DNA from: Neospora caninum Liverpool
Taxonomy: Eukaryota; Apicomplexa; Conoidasida; Eucoccidiorida; Sarcocystidae
DNA length: 64,000 nucleotides
Direction of reading: 5' to 3'
Assembly (NCBI RefSeq): GCF_000208865.1
Contig: NC_018395.1
Location: 1,395,920 to 1,459,919, forward strand
Every line of letters starts with the position of its first letter. Within the stretch, counting starts at the first letter, position 1. The position numbers were made by a program, and so were the translations under genes. The notes beneath the pieces were generated by a model, which was given only the letters and a program-made list of their open reading frames with translations, was not told the DNA's origin and made no database searches. This document shows positions 1 to 13,100 of the stretch, piece by piece.

Positions 1-3000
1 CAAGCTGCTTGAAAAAGAAGAAGGAGACAAACGGACGGAAGGAGCTCTCGACAGGGCCTCGGGCCTACAGGCCCTGTCGTGTCCAGAAGGCCTCGAGTAA
101 GTTGTCGCGGTACCCCCGTTCATGTCTCGCACTCGACTGAGGAAATTCAGGAGATTCTTGCACAATCGGCAGCCCAGCACGCCTTGTTTTGTGAGTGTCG
201 GGCGAGATTCACGGTGGCTGCAGACTACCGTCGGTCGTTGACCCTCCTGGAACGCCAGGAAAAAAACACACATTTCTTGCTCTTCATCGGTAAACACGTG
301 CCGTCTTCTGCCCTGAAGGAGTGTGTGGAAGAGTCGCCTCGACTGGCGAGTAGCAGTGACCAGTATATGCAGCGCTCTGTATGAAGCAAACAAAGCGGAT
401 GCTGGCACAGTGCACAGTCTTCAGAATACATTCAGCGATCGAAGTCTGTGTCCTCATGTGAGAGAGCAATGAGATCGTACAAACCGGCAGTCGAGGGGAC
501 TACACACGAAACTCTTGGTGTCGTGTGGCGTGGCGTGGTTCAACAGCTGGTGGCACGGGAAGCCAAGCTGCGGCTTCGCGTGCACAGATGACCTCAGAGA
601 CTACTGCAACATGAGTCCTACGCTAACGACTGTCGTGGAAAGATTTCACACTACCCAACCGTCTGCATGGAAGACGGTAGGAAGTTCCGTAGAAGCCCTG
701 CGGTCAACGTCGCGTTGAATACTTGGCAAAGAGCGACGCGAAAAACGTGAAGGGCGCTAAAGAGGTACATTTGGTCTCCTCGCGAAGCCCACCGCCGTCG
801 CCCAGACCCTACGACCAGTAGGGTCTGGGAACGACTGAATCGCGTCTGTTCGTCATTTCTTGCAACGAACAAAAAACACCACCCGAGACTAATGGGAGCA
901 CCAAACGTGCATGGTCCAGATTTCATGTGCATACACGTGCGGAATCACGATGTATTTCTCTCGTTTTCCACTTTGTCCTTCTGTTTACAGTTTTCTTTCT
1001 CACGTTCTACCACAACGGTTTCATTTGCGCTCGCCGTCGATAAATAGCGCTTCCGTTCTTCGTTTCTCTGCCAGTTGTTAAGTGGTGTCGCGGATTTCTC
1101 GTCTCCTTGTCTGCTTCCTTTTGACCTAGCGGTGGCACTCCTGCAGGGAAAACGGTTTTCTGTCGTGGAGCAAGAAGTGCAGAGGGGGGGAACAGTGTTG
1201 ATGCCAGTGTCTTTTAGCCGGTGGAGGCGCCCACATTGTGTGCCTGTCTTGTTGAGGCGCGTGGTTACAGGCTGCAGAGAGCTTCTACCTGAAACCTGAC
1301 GCGAACAGCATAGGCGGCCTCGCACCTCTACCCTCTTTCCAGCAGTTTTTGGGAGACTTTGAGAAGAAGGGTCGTACCACCGTGAACAGTGCAGCCGTCA
1401 AGCTCGTCGTCTGCTCTCTCCGGCGGAATCTGTCTTTCTACAAGGCCCCGATTCACGCCACAGAGGAGGAACTCGCAATGACTCAAGACGCCGTGAGTTG
1501 ACACTGAGGGACTGGCCTTGCCGCACAAAGGCCCCAACAGGACAAAACCCCCTTAAGTAGCAGCCAGGGCGTTCTCTGAGAACCCTCATTTGTAGGTGAC
1601 CTTGGATGCTAGTGTATGACGCATGCCTGTCTTCTCTCTGCTCACTTGCCAAGAAGCGGAAGTTTTCGTGCAAGCACCTGGAGTGCAGAAGCCTCAGTCA
1701 CGTGCAGCGCAAAACGTCCAGAATGATCCTTTCTGAATCCCTGACCAGCGATGAATCGAAACCCGTTCGGCACCAGGAGGCCTGTCTCCGCAAATTGTGC
1801 GTTGCTGTGTGCCTGCATCTGCAGATTTTGGACGCGATTGCAGGCATGGGGCCCAATATAGGAAATGGAGGGACTGCAAGCGCTTCAGGTGGACCGGTAG
1901 ATGTTCTCCGACACTACGCCACCTGCAAAAATCCGACGAGCAGAAGCTGCAGTGGCATGGACGGGTTTCTTCACGACGTTGGCTTGGGCTTGGACTTTTC
2001 AAACTTCGAGAAGGCTATCGGCCTCTCCACGCGAATGAGCCGCGGTATATCCACTTGCACGTTGAAGAAAACCTTGATAAACTCGTATCCCGAGGAACGC
2101 TTAATCCACACCCAGCGCACACTTGGTTGGTGGAACCTTTTCGGGAAGTGGACAGAGCATCAGGAAACTGAAATGTCTCTCTTTGGTCGGCGCACTGCCG
2201 CTCCGGTGTCACACAAAGGGACGACTTCGTGAATTCTAGTTATAGAAAAAACCACGTGCCAGTTTTCGGGCAAGACACGTGGAAGACTGTGTATCGTTCA
2301 AGCGTGAAACACATCTTTTACCCTGTCTCTTTATTTGCAGGAAGAGGAGTGTACATTCCACCTTGCTCGACATGGCTCATAGCGTTACAGTTCGCCGATC
2401 ACATCTACATTCAGACACACGACGGGAAAGGCAACATTGGTCAGAGTTTCTACAGATTGCTTGAACTCGCCCATTCATTGCAAGGACACTTCAGTTCATC
2501 GTCTGTTAGCTCCAGCGATCGATTTGCGTTCCATTCGTCTCTCGGTTACCTGACTACGATGCCCGAGTTTCTGGGCACTGGCATTCAACTCAAGGCGAAA
2601 CTGTACCTTCCTTATCTCCTCGCCAAGCCAGAAGAGACAGGAATACGCGAATTCGAGACGCTTTGTCAAAATCGTAATCTGGGGTTCAAACTTGTACACC
2701 CAGCTATTTTCGACCAAAGCAAAAACAGTACTGGTGAGATGCACAGATGTCCCCTCATTGCGAGCAACATCCGCGATAAAACAAAATTCCATGAAGCTCA
2801 AGAAGACCAGGGGCTCCGGTACCGAGTTTCCACGTACTCATAATCTATTTCAAGAACGAACCGAAATGGAAGCCCGGTTAAAGTAGTAGAGTTTTTCAGG
2901 ACTCTAAACAGTCTACCACTCTGCCCACTTATCTGAAAGAGAACCGGCAGACGCGCTATGCGTCAACTTTGTGTCCCGCACACGCGGCCTGAAGTGCATC

Positions 3001-6000
3001 CACCGTTGACAAAGCGGGCATGGTTATCTCTTCCTGGTAGTCCTAGCGTCATAAGCAAAGCACGGTTATAGGTCAGAGAAGCCAGAAACGCCTCTCCTCA
3101 CTTGTCTCCCTCGAGAAAGATGAGCCCCCTATGGTTTTTACAGCATAACGAGTGTATCTTTCCCTTCCCGTATTTGTCCGCTCCCGTTTCCAGACATGGG
3201 ATCCTGATGCCTTCTCTGCTCTGAGCTCTTGTCTACTCTTTGCTATGCGTATATCCCATTTCCTGTACGCGGTCGACTGCTTCTAGCGCTGCCTGTTTTC
3301 TCTCTCTTCACCTGGACAGCCATGGTCTGGGTCATGTCGACGGTCTCGTTGGGCGTGACCGAGTTGCAGCAACTCGAAGCCTTCATCAAGAGCGTCGACG
3401 CCATTCTGGAGCTGGAGGAAAGCAAAGCGGGCTCACTCGGTGCGACGCCGCCTCGAGCTCTCGCTGAAGAAGGTGAAGTCGTTCTTCCTCCCCTCCCTGA
3501 GAAAAAGGCCGCCAGCCAAGGGCCAACTGATTCACCCCGACCCAAAGTCGCGCCGAAAAAGGACATCGCCACGGCGGCAGGTCAGGCGCAGTGGAGAGAT
3601 ATACGGTACGCAACAGAGAAAAAAGAATGCTGTGTCTTTCTCGTACTACTACGATCCGTATTCCAGCTGGTGAAACACCTGTCGAGCACACGTACAACAA
3701 CTCTGCGGCAAAAAATAACCTTTTTTGACGCACACACTGCTGTAAGACAGGTCGGAAATAGGGGCACCTGCAACGTCAAGCAATTCTTTCTGCTCATGTG
3801 TACGCGTACATGCGTATCTGCGGGTGCTCATGAGCCTGTATGATTGAAGCACTTGCGAACTCCTATGGACGTTTGTATGTGAAAGCATCGGAGTGGGTAC
3901 GTCAACCTCGTGTATATTTAGGCGAGCCTCGCGTTTCCGAGTTCAGAGAATTCGACAGCGCGTGGCTGTGTGCGGGTGACATTCAGGACCGCGTTTGGAG
4001 GAAGCTCGCAGCACTGTGTCCACATTGGCAAGGCGTATAGGTTTCCAGGTATCGAAACAGAAGAAAGAGCGTTTTGTGCGAGACAGTTTGATTGTTTGGG
4101 GGTCGGTTGCATTGTAAGGGCGCGCAGTTTGCCTACGTGAGACTGGCAGACTGTGGCAATATTATCTACAAGATAAGGGCGCTGTTGACCGTTGCAGAAA
4201 GATGCAAGCTTTCCTCGTGTGTTGCCTCGCTAGATATTTGCCTTTATCGTCTGGCCAAAATATACATTTGGAGAGCAAGCAAGATGACTTGGTCGATGGA
4301 AGCTCTCGGGGTGATCTTGCCCGAGTGGCGTGTCCAGTTGAGATCCACATACTTTCCTACGCTCTGAAGTGGAGAACAACCGGAGAACGGTGTGCTCCCT
4401 ACAGCGAGGAGTCTGCTTTCTTTCTGGCGTTTTTTTTGAACACGCAGGTGACATTGCAGCAACAGATACTGACGCCTTTGTGAAATTTCGTGGTCTCTTC
4501 GAAGAGGTGATGGGGAAACCTCAGAATTCGATGGACGTCTTACTCAGTGCTGCATCGTCTTCACGGGCTTTGTTGGAAGTCTTTGATATGTTCCAAATCG
4601 CGGCTCTACTCGACGGTCTGCGGAAAGCTGTTTCTTTATCATGCATTCAAGTCAGCAACCTGTGCTTCATTACCTGCCGCAACTTCGCCTCCGTTCCTTT
4701 CTTGCCTTTCCTGGTGGCATCGCCGAGCTTCACGCGATACAATAACCGAGGGCTGCTGCATCTGGCAGAAGTGGAAAAGGCTGTAATTGCGAGATTGACA
4801 AGTAGCCAAGATCGAGATGACCCTCTTCCCCTGGTTGGCCAGCGGTATATTCCGGTCTCCAGTCTCACTGCACAGCAGCAGACGATTCTAAGAACCCGAT
4901 TCTTCGTCGATCTGCCCGATAAGAAGATGAACGCGGAGAAAGATGTCCTCGACAGCGCCTACGAATCCTTCAACTTCTGGCCGAGGCACAGAGGCGTTAT
5001 TTTCTCAGCGGATCAGACCATGGTGTGCCTCGTGAACTTTTGTGATCACGTCACCATCCTCGCCACATGTGACGACCAGGAACAACTCTGGTAAGGCTTC
5101 CGTCCAAAAACGCGCGACGCCATGAATCCACGGAAGACAAATGTTCGATGAAGGCTACCTGAGCGTTTCGGTTACTGCCAAGTCTTATGCCGCCGCTGTT
5201 ACTGAGACGCGAACACTCGTCGCACTCGGATAGCGTATGGAAGCCAATACACATGCGTGTGCTGATAGGTGTATATTCACTTGGGGGCCCATGACTGCGT
5301 GTGCCAATACCTAAGAAGACCGCAGTTGGAGACGTCGGCGAAGACATGACCTTCGGAGGCCAAGAATCCTCACCGCACGTGACTGCATCTAAACGCCTGG
5401 GTACTTTTCACTGTTTCGATGTGCAGCAACGGTATGACGATGCTTCGAGCGCTTCAAAGCATTCAGGCCACCTTGGCCGTGCTGGAAGATAGAGACGCCC
5501 CTGACGGCTTGGCCATCGCCCGACGGGCTGACATTGGCGGCTACGCGGGGCCCAATCTGAAGAAGAGTGTGTGCCTGGCGACTTCCATCGCAGCCCAAGT
5601 ACGCTGGACGAAAACGTGGCATCACCGGTTGTTCTACGCTCTTTCACAAGGCAGTCCTGAGGAAAGAACCAGTGTTGCCCATTCCTCCTGCAGCGCCATA
5701 GACTCGGGGCAGCGCTCATTCCACAGACACAATTTAGGAAAGACGCGCACACTGCGATTTGTCTGCTCTCTGTCTCTTCGCGTTCCCATCCTCCCTGTCA
5801 CCCACGATCCCGGCAGCGGTCGCTGTTGCGATGATTACCGGCGATGGCACGCCTGAAAGCGTGGGAGATTGCACGAGCACATTTTTTTGATGCAACAGGC
5901 ACAACCTGAGCAACGTGTACTGGATGTGCTCGGCTGGTTCCTTCAGCTCAGTGTAACGGGATTAAAGGCGGAAAGTGACAGTCGAGCGACAGCATGGGCC

Positions 6001-6180
6001 ACAGATTACCGGGATCGACTGGAAATTATAAGCGACTGGACGCCACGTGACGCTCCCGCCATTCCCGCCACAGCATCAACCCAAAAAGAGATGCCACAGC
6101 ATTCTGTAGTGGTCTCGAAGATGATCGCCTTTGATCACGAGGTGGAGCTGCTGGAGTCCTTCTTGAAAATCCTCACGTGA
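1..6180 (+). CDS. Tandem degenerate ATP:guanidino phosphotransferase-domain protein (5' end outside window)
   Basis: Exons that join in phase are 1343-1492, 1825-2044, 2341-2733, 3320-3580, 4448-5090, 5427-5598 and 5899-6180 (TGA); together they encode about 706 residues. An open frame at 2-96 ends in a GTAAGT donor, so the gene probably enters from the left edge. The stretch 97-1342 is unresolved. Two regions align by eye with the catalytic domain of arginine/creatine kinases. Domain 1 has RGVYI, then FADHIYI, then an FLGTGIQLKA segment. Domain 2 has LTAQQQTIL, FWPRHRGVIF, then NFCDHVTIL. These correspond to the family's LTxEEQ, WPxGRGIF and NEEDHLR segments. Both copies keep the Asp-His of NEEDH but lack the catalytic Glu, and the active-site Cys of CPTNLGT is also missing. 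A Pro/Lys-rich linker (about 3440-3580) separates the domains. Phosphagen kinase activity is therefore unlikely; a structural or ligand-binding role is inference. Confidence 0.72.
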
Positions 6181-8951
6181 GCTGGCAATCGATCAATTCC
6201 CTGAAGTTTAAAAGAACACAGGCTGCGTCTGTTCCTCTCACCGAGCCTCCACTCTCCCGACGCAGTCGCCATCCCGCGGTTTTCGGAGACGGCCTCTGCT
6301 CTCTCCTTGTGCCCTCCTCTCCCCCGCTCCGACGGACACCCCGTATTATCTGAGTTCTACCACCTTGGCACGTTTATGTGTGAAGTGAGTTTCGAGTGCA
6401 GGCGCCACATTCCAGTTAGACGTGAATTCGCGCTGCCTCCCCGTCTTGTCGGCCATACACCCGGTGGCGCATATTGTCTAGGTCCCTAGATAGACAGTCC
6501 TTCACAGCCACAGGACCGACCCATCATCGCGAAATCTCTGAACACGTGTCCCAAAAAGCCACGCTTGAAATGCTTTTCGTGACCAGTAGCCGAACGGCAA
6601 AAGATCGATATGCATATCTCTGCGCAGCGGGCGATAAACTGTGATGTGCCTGTCTTCCAGAGAAATCGCTGCAGAGGAGTGAACTGGTCAAAGACCCCCC
6701 GTGGACAAGAACCTCTCCACGAGACAGAAAAGCTGCCACGCGGAAAGAGCAAACCGTAGACCCGCCTGCGGCGGCTCCGCTCACACGGTCGCTACCTCCC
6801 AGGGCCCATTTTGACGAGTCCACACTAACAAACCGTTGGTAGATGCATCGAGGCCAAGGCATATATCTGGCCTAGTCTTCAGGAATTCCGCATGGAATAC
6901 GCACTGCGGGGCACACACCACGCAACTGCCGCACCACTATGTTAGCCCCGGAAAAGATGCTTTCTGAACCGTTTTTTCTCCTACGTTCGACTGCATTTGA
7001 GGGGTGGGAGAATAGATATTTCTGGGTGCTTGTGGACCATCACTTTTGGTTCCGAACTTCACACGGTGGAACGGGTCCGTCAAAAGTGTGCAGTGGTTCC
7101 CCTGAGCATCTCCCTTCTTGCCGGAAGATGGCGCAAGCAGACAGCTGCGGCCAGCCCCAAATTTGACTCCCCCGCGTCGATTCTGACGTAGAAGCGCTGG
7201 CCTCCACACCAGCTACCCGGCCCGGTGACAAGCCTTACACCAGAGATGGGAAGACAAAAAGAGAGGAGGAAGAGGCAGGACAAGCAACTTTCCCCCCCGG
7301 GGGGTCTGTCACGCCAAACACGCGTTTTTCCTGTCAAGATGGCAGCACCTGACATCCCGACCACTGTTGAGCTGCATCCGAATGCTCTTTTGGAGGAGTA
7401 TCCGCGCACTGTCATATTTAGGCGATCTCGTCGCCTCAACCTGCCTCTTCTGTAGCGTCCCGCCACCCCAGCATTCCCGTGACCAGATTGAAACGGGTAA
7501 CTGTGAGACTAGCGACTCCGCAAACCACCCTTGCATGTGCCATCAGTCCTCTGTCTGATGTGCTTTGAGGAGCCGACGTCGGCCGTAGGAAAGAACTGTC
7601 TCCTCGTGGTGAGCCAAATATCTCGTTACGACGGCAGAGCGTTGCGATGGGATCAGACTCGGGTGAAAGTGAGAACAATGTTAGCGCCTTGACACTCTGA
7701 CAGAGGGTTTCCGTGTTTCCGTCCTATGGATTCACGTGTTGGTTTTGGACTCGGGTACCCCTGGCGTGGGCTTACAAGAGCCCTGGAAAGGTGACTGCCC
7801 GCTTCAATCTGGTCCAGTTTTGTTTTTGCCACTCCTGTTTCAAGTGTGGCGGAAGGATATATCCCTCCCAGTGAACCCTTCCCTTTCCCTTAAGCCCAGA
7901 TGCGTCGCCACATCGTCCTCCGTCCGGTATGCAGCCGGCCCTTCACGATTGGCAGCATGCGCGAAGCGCGACCGATCAAGTGGATCTGGGGAGCCTGTCA
8001 ATGCCTGCATCACGCCCCACACATGAGTGACTCGGCAAAGCAGCTATCGTAGGCTGAAACATGAAGGTGTTTGCCCCAACTCTGACGGCGTTTTCGTCAA
8101 TCTCTCAAGTCCAACCAGTTCCACGCCGCACTGGAAGTGTCTGTCCTGCGGACACAAACTGAACTTTTTTTGGGTAGGTTGTAACAGGTCGGTCATCTGC
8201 AGATGCCTCGTTTCCTGACGCTTACCGTAGCCGTAGAAGGTGGCAACCACTGGCCGGAACAGAAAGGAGGGGCACAGCCAGCTCTCTCTGTCTCTAGTTA
8301 CACTCCCTCTATACATATACGGCGTCCCGGACTCGGCGTCCCAATGGAGCTACATGTCACACACACCACAGGAGAGCAAAATAGCACAACGTCCTGCGTT
8401 TTCAAAGAAACACATTCAATGCCCCTTCGTCTTCCGCTAAATCGCTGTTGACGTGCTCCCCCCACGAATGGCTGGTCTGGTCGGTCTGAAGCTCAACACT
8501 ACAGCGGGTGCCTTCCCACTTACAAATGCCGTGAAGTGAAATACGGTGTGCGAGAGCTCTGGCGATGCGCCTTGCTGGACTCCACGCCTATCATCCTCGA
8601 GCTCTTTATTTGCCGCGTCCGCCTGACCCGAAACTGTTGACGGAGAATCCCGTGGCACGAAAAGGAACAACGATACGCCGCTTCGCGTCAGGGTCCACGT
8701 GCCTGGTGCACGCAGAACAGGCAGGGAGATACAGCAGTGGCGGATCCAGCAAGAAACTCTATCACGCGCTCTCGCGTATGCCTTCGTTCTGTTCTTGCCT
8801 GTGCCGCTTTCTGTCTCTGCGTCATTTTCCGTTCACTTCGATTGTCTACCACGGTTTCTCGCCTCTACGCACTGGGATCCGGGGCACCCAGGCAGTCAAC
8901 AGAGAAGATCAAAACGACAACAGCATCACCGAAGGCTCTACACAAATACTG
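6181..8951. other. Gap between convergent genes; no supported gene
   Basis: This 2.8 kb interval lies between the stop of the guanidino-kinase-like gene (+) and the stop of the secreted orphan (-), so both 3' UTRs must fall here. Open frames are short, have no recognisable motifs and lack convincing splice partners. I see no tRNA-like or repeat structure. Confidence 0.5.
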
Positions 8952-10142
8952 TCAACAGCCCAGACTCTTGTGACGGCAGTTGTCGTCTCTCACCCTAAGG
9001 CAAGCTTTGTACGCTTGTGAAGGTCGCACTCCAATTGTCGCTGAAGTGCGTTCCCTGAATGTAGCTCGGGTGTCTGGTCCTACGAACGCGATTAGAGAAG
9101 TAAATTTACCAGGTATGCCGTGGCCTGTTATCGCAGTCCCGTCTTCCTTGAAGTGTACATCAACGAGCTCCTCCTCCTCACTGTCCACAAATCCAAGCCA
9201 CGTTCGGCGCCGGAGAGCCAACCTCCACCACGGGGCGCCAAGCGGATGGTCAGTGCTCTCCTCTCTGTACGCTTCATCTGTCTCGTGTGGCGTTCTGTCG
9301 CGGGTGGCGCCGGTAGTTCGGTTGCCCCATCCGCCGCTCCAGCCTTTTGGGAAGATGCGAAGAACGCGAAGGAGCGCTACCAGTCTGTTGTCTCCTCGAT
9401 GTCCGCGCGGCTTCTCGTCCCGTCGGCCACGATTCCCGCGTGCTGAAGACACGTTTGGCGAAATGTGTCCTTCCGGGTTTGAAGGCTGCAGCCCTTGGGA
9501 TTCGGTCGAAGCGAACGAGTTCTGTTTTAGAACACCGCCGCTTGTCGCCCAGTCCGTGTCCCTTCGATCGCAGAAAACGCTTTCAGAGGTTTGAAAGCAG
9601 AATGCGGGGACCTGACGGTTGCTCTTTCTCCGTGTTTGAAAGATAAACTCTGGCTGAGTGCCGCCCACACCGCAGCCTTTATCGGGGATGTGATAACGCC
9701 GCAATGGGGAGCAGAAGCGTGAAGGGTCCCCGAATGCATGTTTCCAAAGACGAGACCGCGCCACGAACGTCCCGTGCTCATCAAAAAAGGCCTGGAAGGG
9801 GGAAGGCAAGCACAAGCGTGACGCTCGCACAGTGCAGGAGCTCTGTCCAGTGTCCGGCAAAAGAGCCGCCAAGCCATGAAGTTGCTCGTGCAGCACTGAT
9901 GCCCCGTGGCCGCTGGGCATCAGTGGTCTTCTGAACTTGCGGGGCGCGGACCATGGTCTCGTGTTCGTACTAAAGCGTGACGCACAACAGGCAAGCAAGC
10001 TTGCAACAGCGACAGGAGAGCCTGTGATGGCTCTTGTGCAGAAAGGCCTCGAATATCGGAAAGAGACGGCCCCATGCTGTCTCAAGGCGTCTCCTACTGT
10101 GTTGCAGAGCAACAAACAAAGCAGGATGCCGAAGAATGGCAT
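8952..10142 (-). CDS. Putative secreted protein, single exon, unknown function
   Basis: The frame runs 396 codons from an ATG at 10142. It is open further upstream, but 10142 is the first ATG and gives a textbook signal peptide. The N-terminus starts MPFFGILLCLLLCNTVGDA, a hydrophobic core followed by small residues suited to signal peptidase, with predicted cleavage near residue 20. The mature part is polar, rich in Arg, Ser and Gly, and probably disordered. It has an N-glycosylation-type NRT and an acidic patch (VDSEEEELVDV) about 80 residues before the end. No further membrane segment, enzyme motif or RRLxx-type export cleavage site was noticed. Single-exon secreted disordered proteins are common among coccidian dense-granule and rhoptry effectors, but that assignment is only inference. 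The main doubt is whether the frame is really expressed. Confidence 0.5.
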   Translation of the reverse strand: MPFFGILLCLLLCNTVGDALRQHGAVSFRYSRPFCTRAITGSPVAVASLLACCASRFSTNTRPWSAPRKFRRPLMPSGHGASVLHEQLHGLAALLPDTGQSSCTVRASRLCLPSPFQAFFDEHGTFVARSRLWKHAFGDPSRFCSPLRRYHIPDKGCGVGGTQPEFIFQTRRKSNRQVPAFCFQTSESVFCDRRDTDWATSGGVLKQNSFASTESQGLQPSNPEGHISPNVSSARGNRGRRDEKPRGHRGDNRLVALLRVLRIFPKGWSGGWGNRTTGATRDRTPHETDEAYREESTDHPLGAPWWRLALRRRTWLGFVDSEEEELVDVHFKEDGTAITGHGIPGKFTSLIAFVGPDTRATFRERTSATIGVRPSQAYKACLRVRDDNCRHKSLGC

Positions 10143-13100
10143 AATGAAGATGCAGCTGGAAATATACACCCGTACAGCAGTCGAGATGAGAATCACGCCG
10201 CCGGTCAGTAATTGACGGCCGCAGACAACCGCCAAAGAGGTGGGGAAGATACGTCCATCGAGTGGTCTTCAGGGTCGTCAAATGGTGCGTCACAACAGAG
10301 GCGTCGAGAAACGACTGTGTGGTGTTGTCCACTACACAGATCGTTACGTCTCGACCCGTCGGGCTCAAGGCGTGCTCTTCCTCGTGCCGCCTTCCCGACG
10401 CATCATTGTGGATAGAATTTGATCCCACGAGAAGCGACGGCTCCCAAATCACTCGGGATTTCCCTGAAAGTGCCCTTCTGTGAGTTTTTTCACACAAAAA
10501 TTCACGGTTTGAACCGTCCCGTTGAGTCCCCGACAGACGAGCTGCCCCCCCGCGTCATGGTTGCGACTTTTCGCAGGTGGCGGGGACGGGCCAAGTTGAG
10601 AGGAGTCTTTTACTGCATTGGGCCCGTGACGGCTAACGGGCACATTGAACGCCCTGTTCAAAAAACAATCCTGCGCTCCACAGGCGTTCATCAACATGGA
10701 GTCGCTTCACTTTATTATATACATGCATCTGTGGACGCACGCAAAAGCCCCAAAATAACGACAGAGACCCGCAAATGCATGGCAGACGTTCGTGGCTTGT
10801 TGCAGTGCCCCCTGTCACTAGCAGTAAGCAGCGTGCGGCTGCTCCCGCCTCCTCCTGTGCTTGTGTCGTAGTCTGAGGCAATCTGCGTAACAGAAGCCCG
10901 TCGGAGCAATTACTCTTGGACGAATCCTGCTTCAGTGTCTGCAAATAGTGATTCGATGCCGAAACGAACGCACACTGCTGGTTCCGGAGGCAGCAGACAA
11001 CATCCATCAGTAATCAAGAGGACGAAAGGAGAACGAAATCAACCGAGTACACCTGTATCCTTGCTCGGAATGTATGTCACCAGCAAACGAAGTGAACACT
11101 CCCAAACAAAAGGGGTAGAAGGTACAGCATTAATATGCCTGTTGACGCTTCTCCTCAGACCGGATGACCGGCAGCTAGCCCGGGATGCTGGTTTCCTACG
11201 GCTTACCCCCTCCTGTCTTCGACATTGTCGAAGGCGTTCCGTTACCAGCAACACACATGTCTCTTGTTCACCGTCTTTGCACATCAGTACTGCAACTACA
11301 AGCTACTGAGTCCGATCAATGCACTTCTGTGATGCCTCGCGTTGATGTTGCGTCCCAAGCCTCCCACTGACTCCCGCTCTCTCACAGAAACCCAAGTCAA
11401 AGAAATAAAGCTTGAGCGTGAGCCGTACAAAGGGTTCTGAAAGAACTGCTGTCGGCCGTTGCACTCTCTTCATCGGAGTGCTCCTCAGATTTGGAGAGGT
11501 CAAAGGTGCTGCGTGCTATCCTTGGGCGCATGTGGATGCGCCTGACGTATGCGCATGAGCTCCTCCTTTAGGCTTGTCCACAATGCCCCCACTTTGCAAG
11601 GCACGTACGTGTGGTGGGGAGAGATTCGTAGAACTCCCTGGCAAGGCGCTTGCCTGGTTCACTACTGGCATTTCAGTTGTCTGTCAGTAAGATAGTTTTG
11701 GCTTTTCTGGATCCGAGTCATACTGATGCAGCATAAACTCGCAACGTTCCTTTCATGCGTGTAACCAGTGATTGGCTTTGCGTGTTGCATGAAACCATCA
11801 GAAGTGGCGATGATTTAGTATTAGGCGTTTTCCCGCGTGTCCCGTGTCATGCAGCGGTCCTTTGATAGAATGCTGAATACCAAGGATGGACAATAGGCGT
11901 CATAATTTGTGCACATCTTTGTCTTTCACGTTGCCCTCTAAGTAGAACCGGGTCAATCATAGCGACCGCATGACTCGACTTTGAGTCGCGTTTTCGGGCG
12001 CCTGATGCGGAGTGGATCAAGTTTTGGAGAGCTCTCGGTCAGCTCCGCGTGAACCCCATTCTGAAGAAAATTCCATGCAAAGGCAGCTGTGAGCTGGACA
12101 GAGGGACGCATGGCGGGTCTGATCCTTAGGCTGAAAAAGCCCGTGAAGTGACATGTGGGTATTAGTGCCTTAGAGATTTGGGACCCACACCTGCGAAGAC
12201 GGACACATGCTTCGGGAACACACAACATGCCCATGGGGGGGTATGCAGCCGTCTGAGTTCCACTCGAGCAAGCCACGTGAACAGTCTCTTACCTGTGGAG
12301 AAATCAGGCCACAGCGCAACTGATGGGGCAGCGCCGTGCGGACACAAAACTATTCGCGCGAACAAACTGACGTCCGAGTCTGGCGCCGTGGCTCGGTTAG
12401 CCTGGTGCAACTAAAAGCCTTTCACCTTCGCCTCCTGATGGCGGTGCATAGACTAGGATGCTGTTCTGCTTAGCATTGTCGAAGGTGAATGTTCATTGAG
12501 TCTCTGCAGTCTAGTAATTCCTCGTGTTTATTAACGTGATGCCGACGTGCACAAAGGTCTCACTGCTTTTCGAGGTTGTTCTTCACCTGGCGTCGCCTAG
12601 CCTCCATCCTCGGTAACCTTTCGGGCTGTGGTGCTACGGAATGACATTCGCACTTGCACAAGAGAATTGAAGTTATCTGGCCCTCCTGCCTCCCTTGTGA
12701 GCAAAACAGGTTTCTCTAAAAACGTGTTCTGCCACCTGCGGGCCCTCTTGGAAGGGGGGGAGACGGGGGGATATGGCGTCCGGAGACACACGTTATATAC
12801 GTGAGGGCATAGTCACTGTACTGGCTTTCCGAGAGTTGCACATGTGCTCCTAGATGCACGCCACCAGAGTGCATGGATGGTAGCTGTTTCAACTGTTTGT
12901 ACCCCATGCCTTAGGTGTTGTCGAGCCATGATGCTGGCATGTGGCATGACAGTGGATATAAAGAAGTCATTGAAAAAACATTTTTACTACGAAGAGCTGT
13001 TGTCGAGATGAGAGGAATACATTATCAGTGATAAACGAATTTTTGAATGGAAAGTAATCTTTGTGGATCAGGCTGATCCTGATCCTGAGCCGTGCGGTGT

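Noticed and set aside
2029..2170. Alternative reading of the region after 2044 as continuing coding (both frames look partly like guanidino kinase)
   Set aside because: Ending the exon at 2044 (GTATAT donor) joins 2341 in phase and places the residues before RGVY in register with domain 2; the alternatives break phase.
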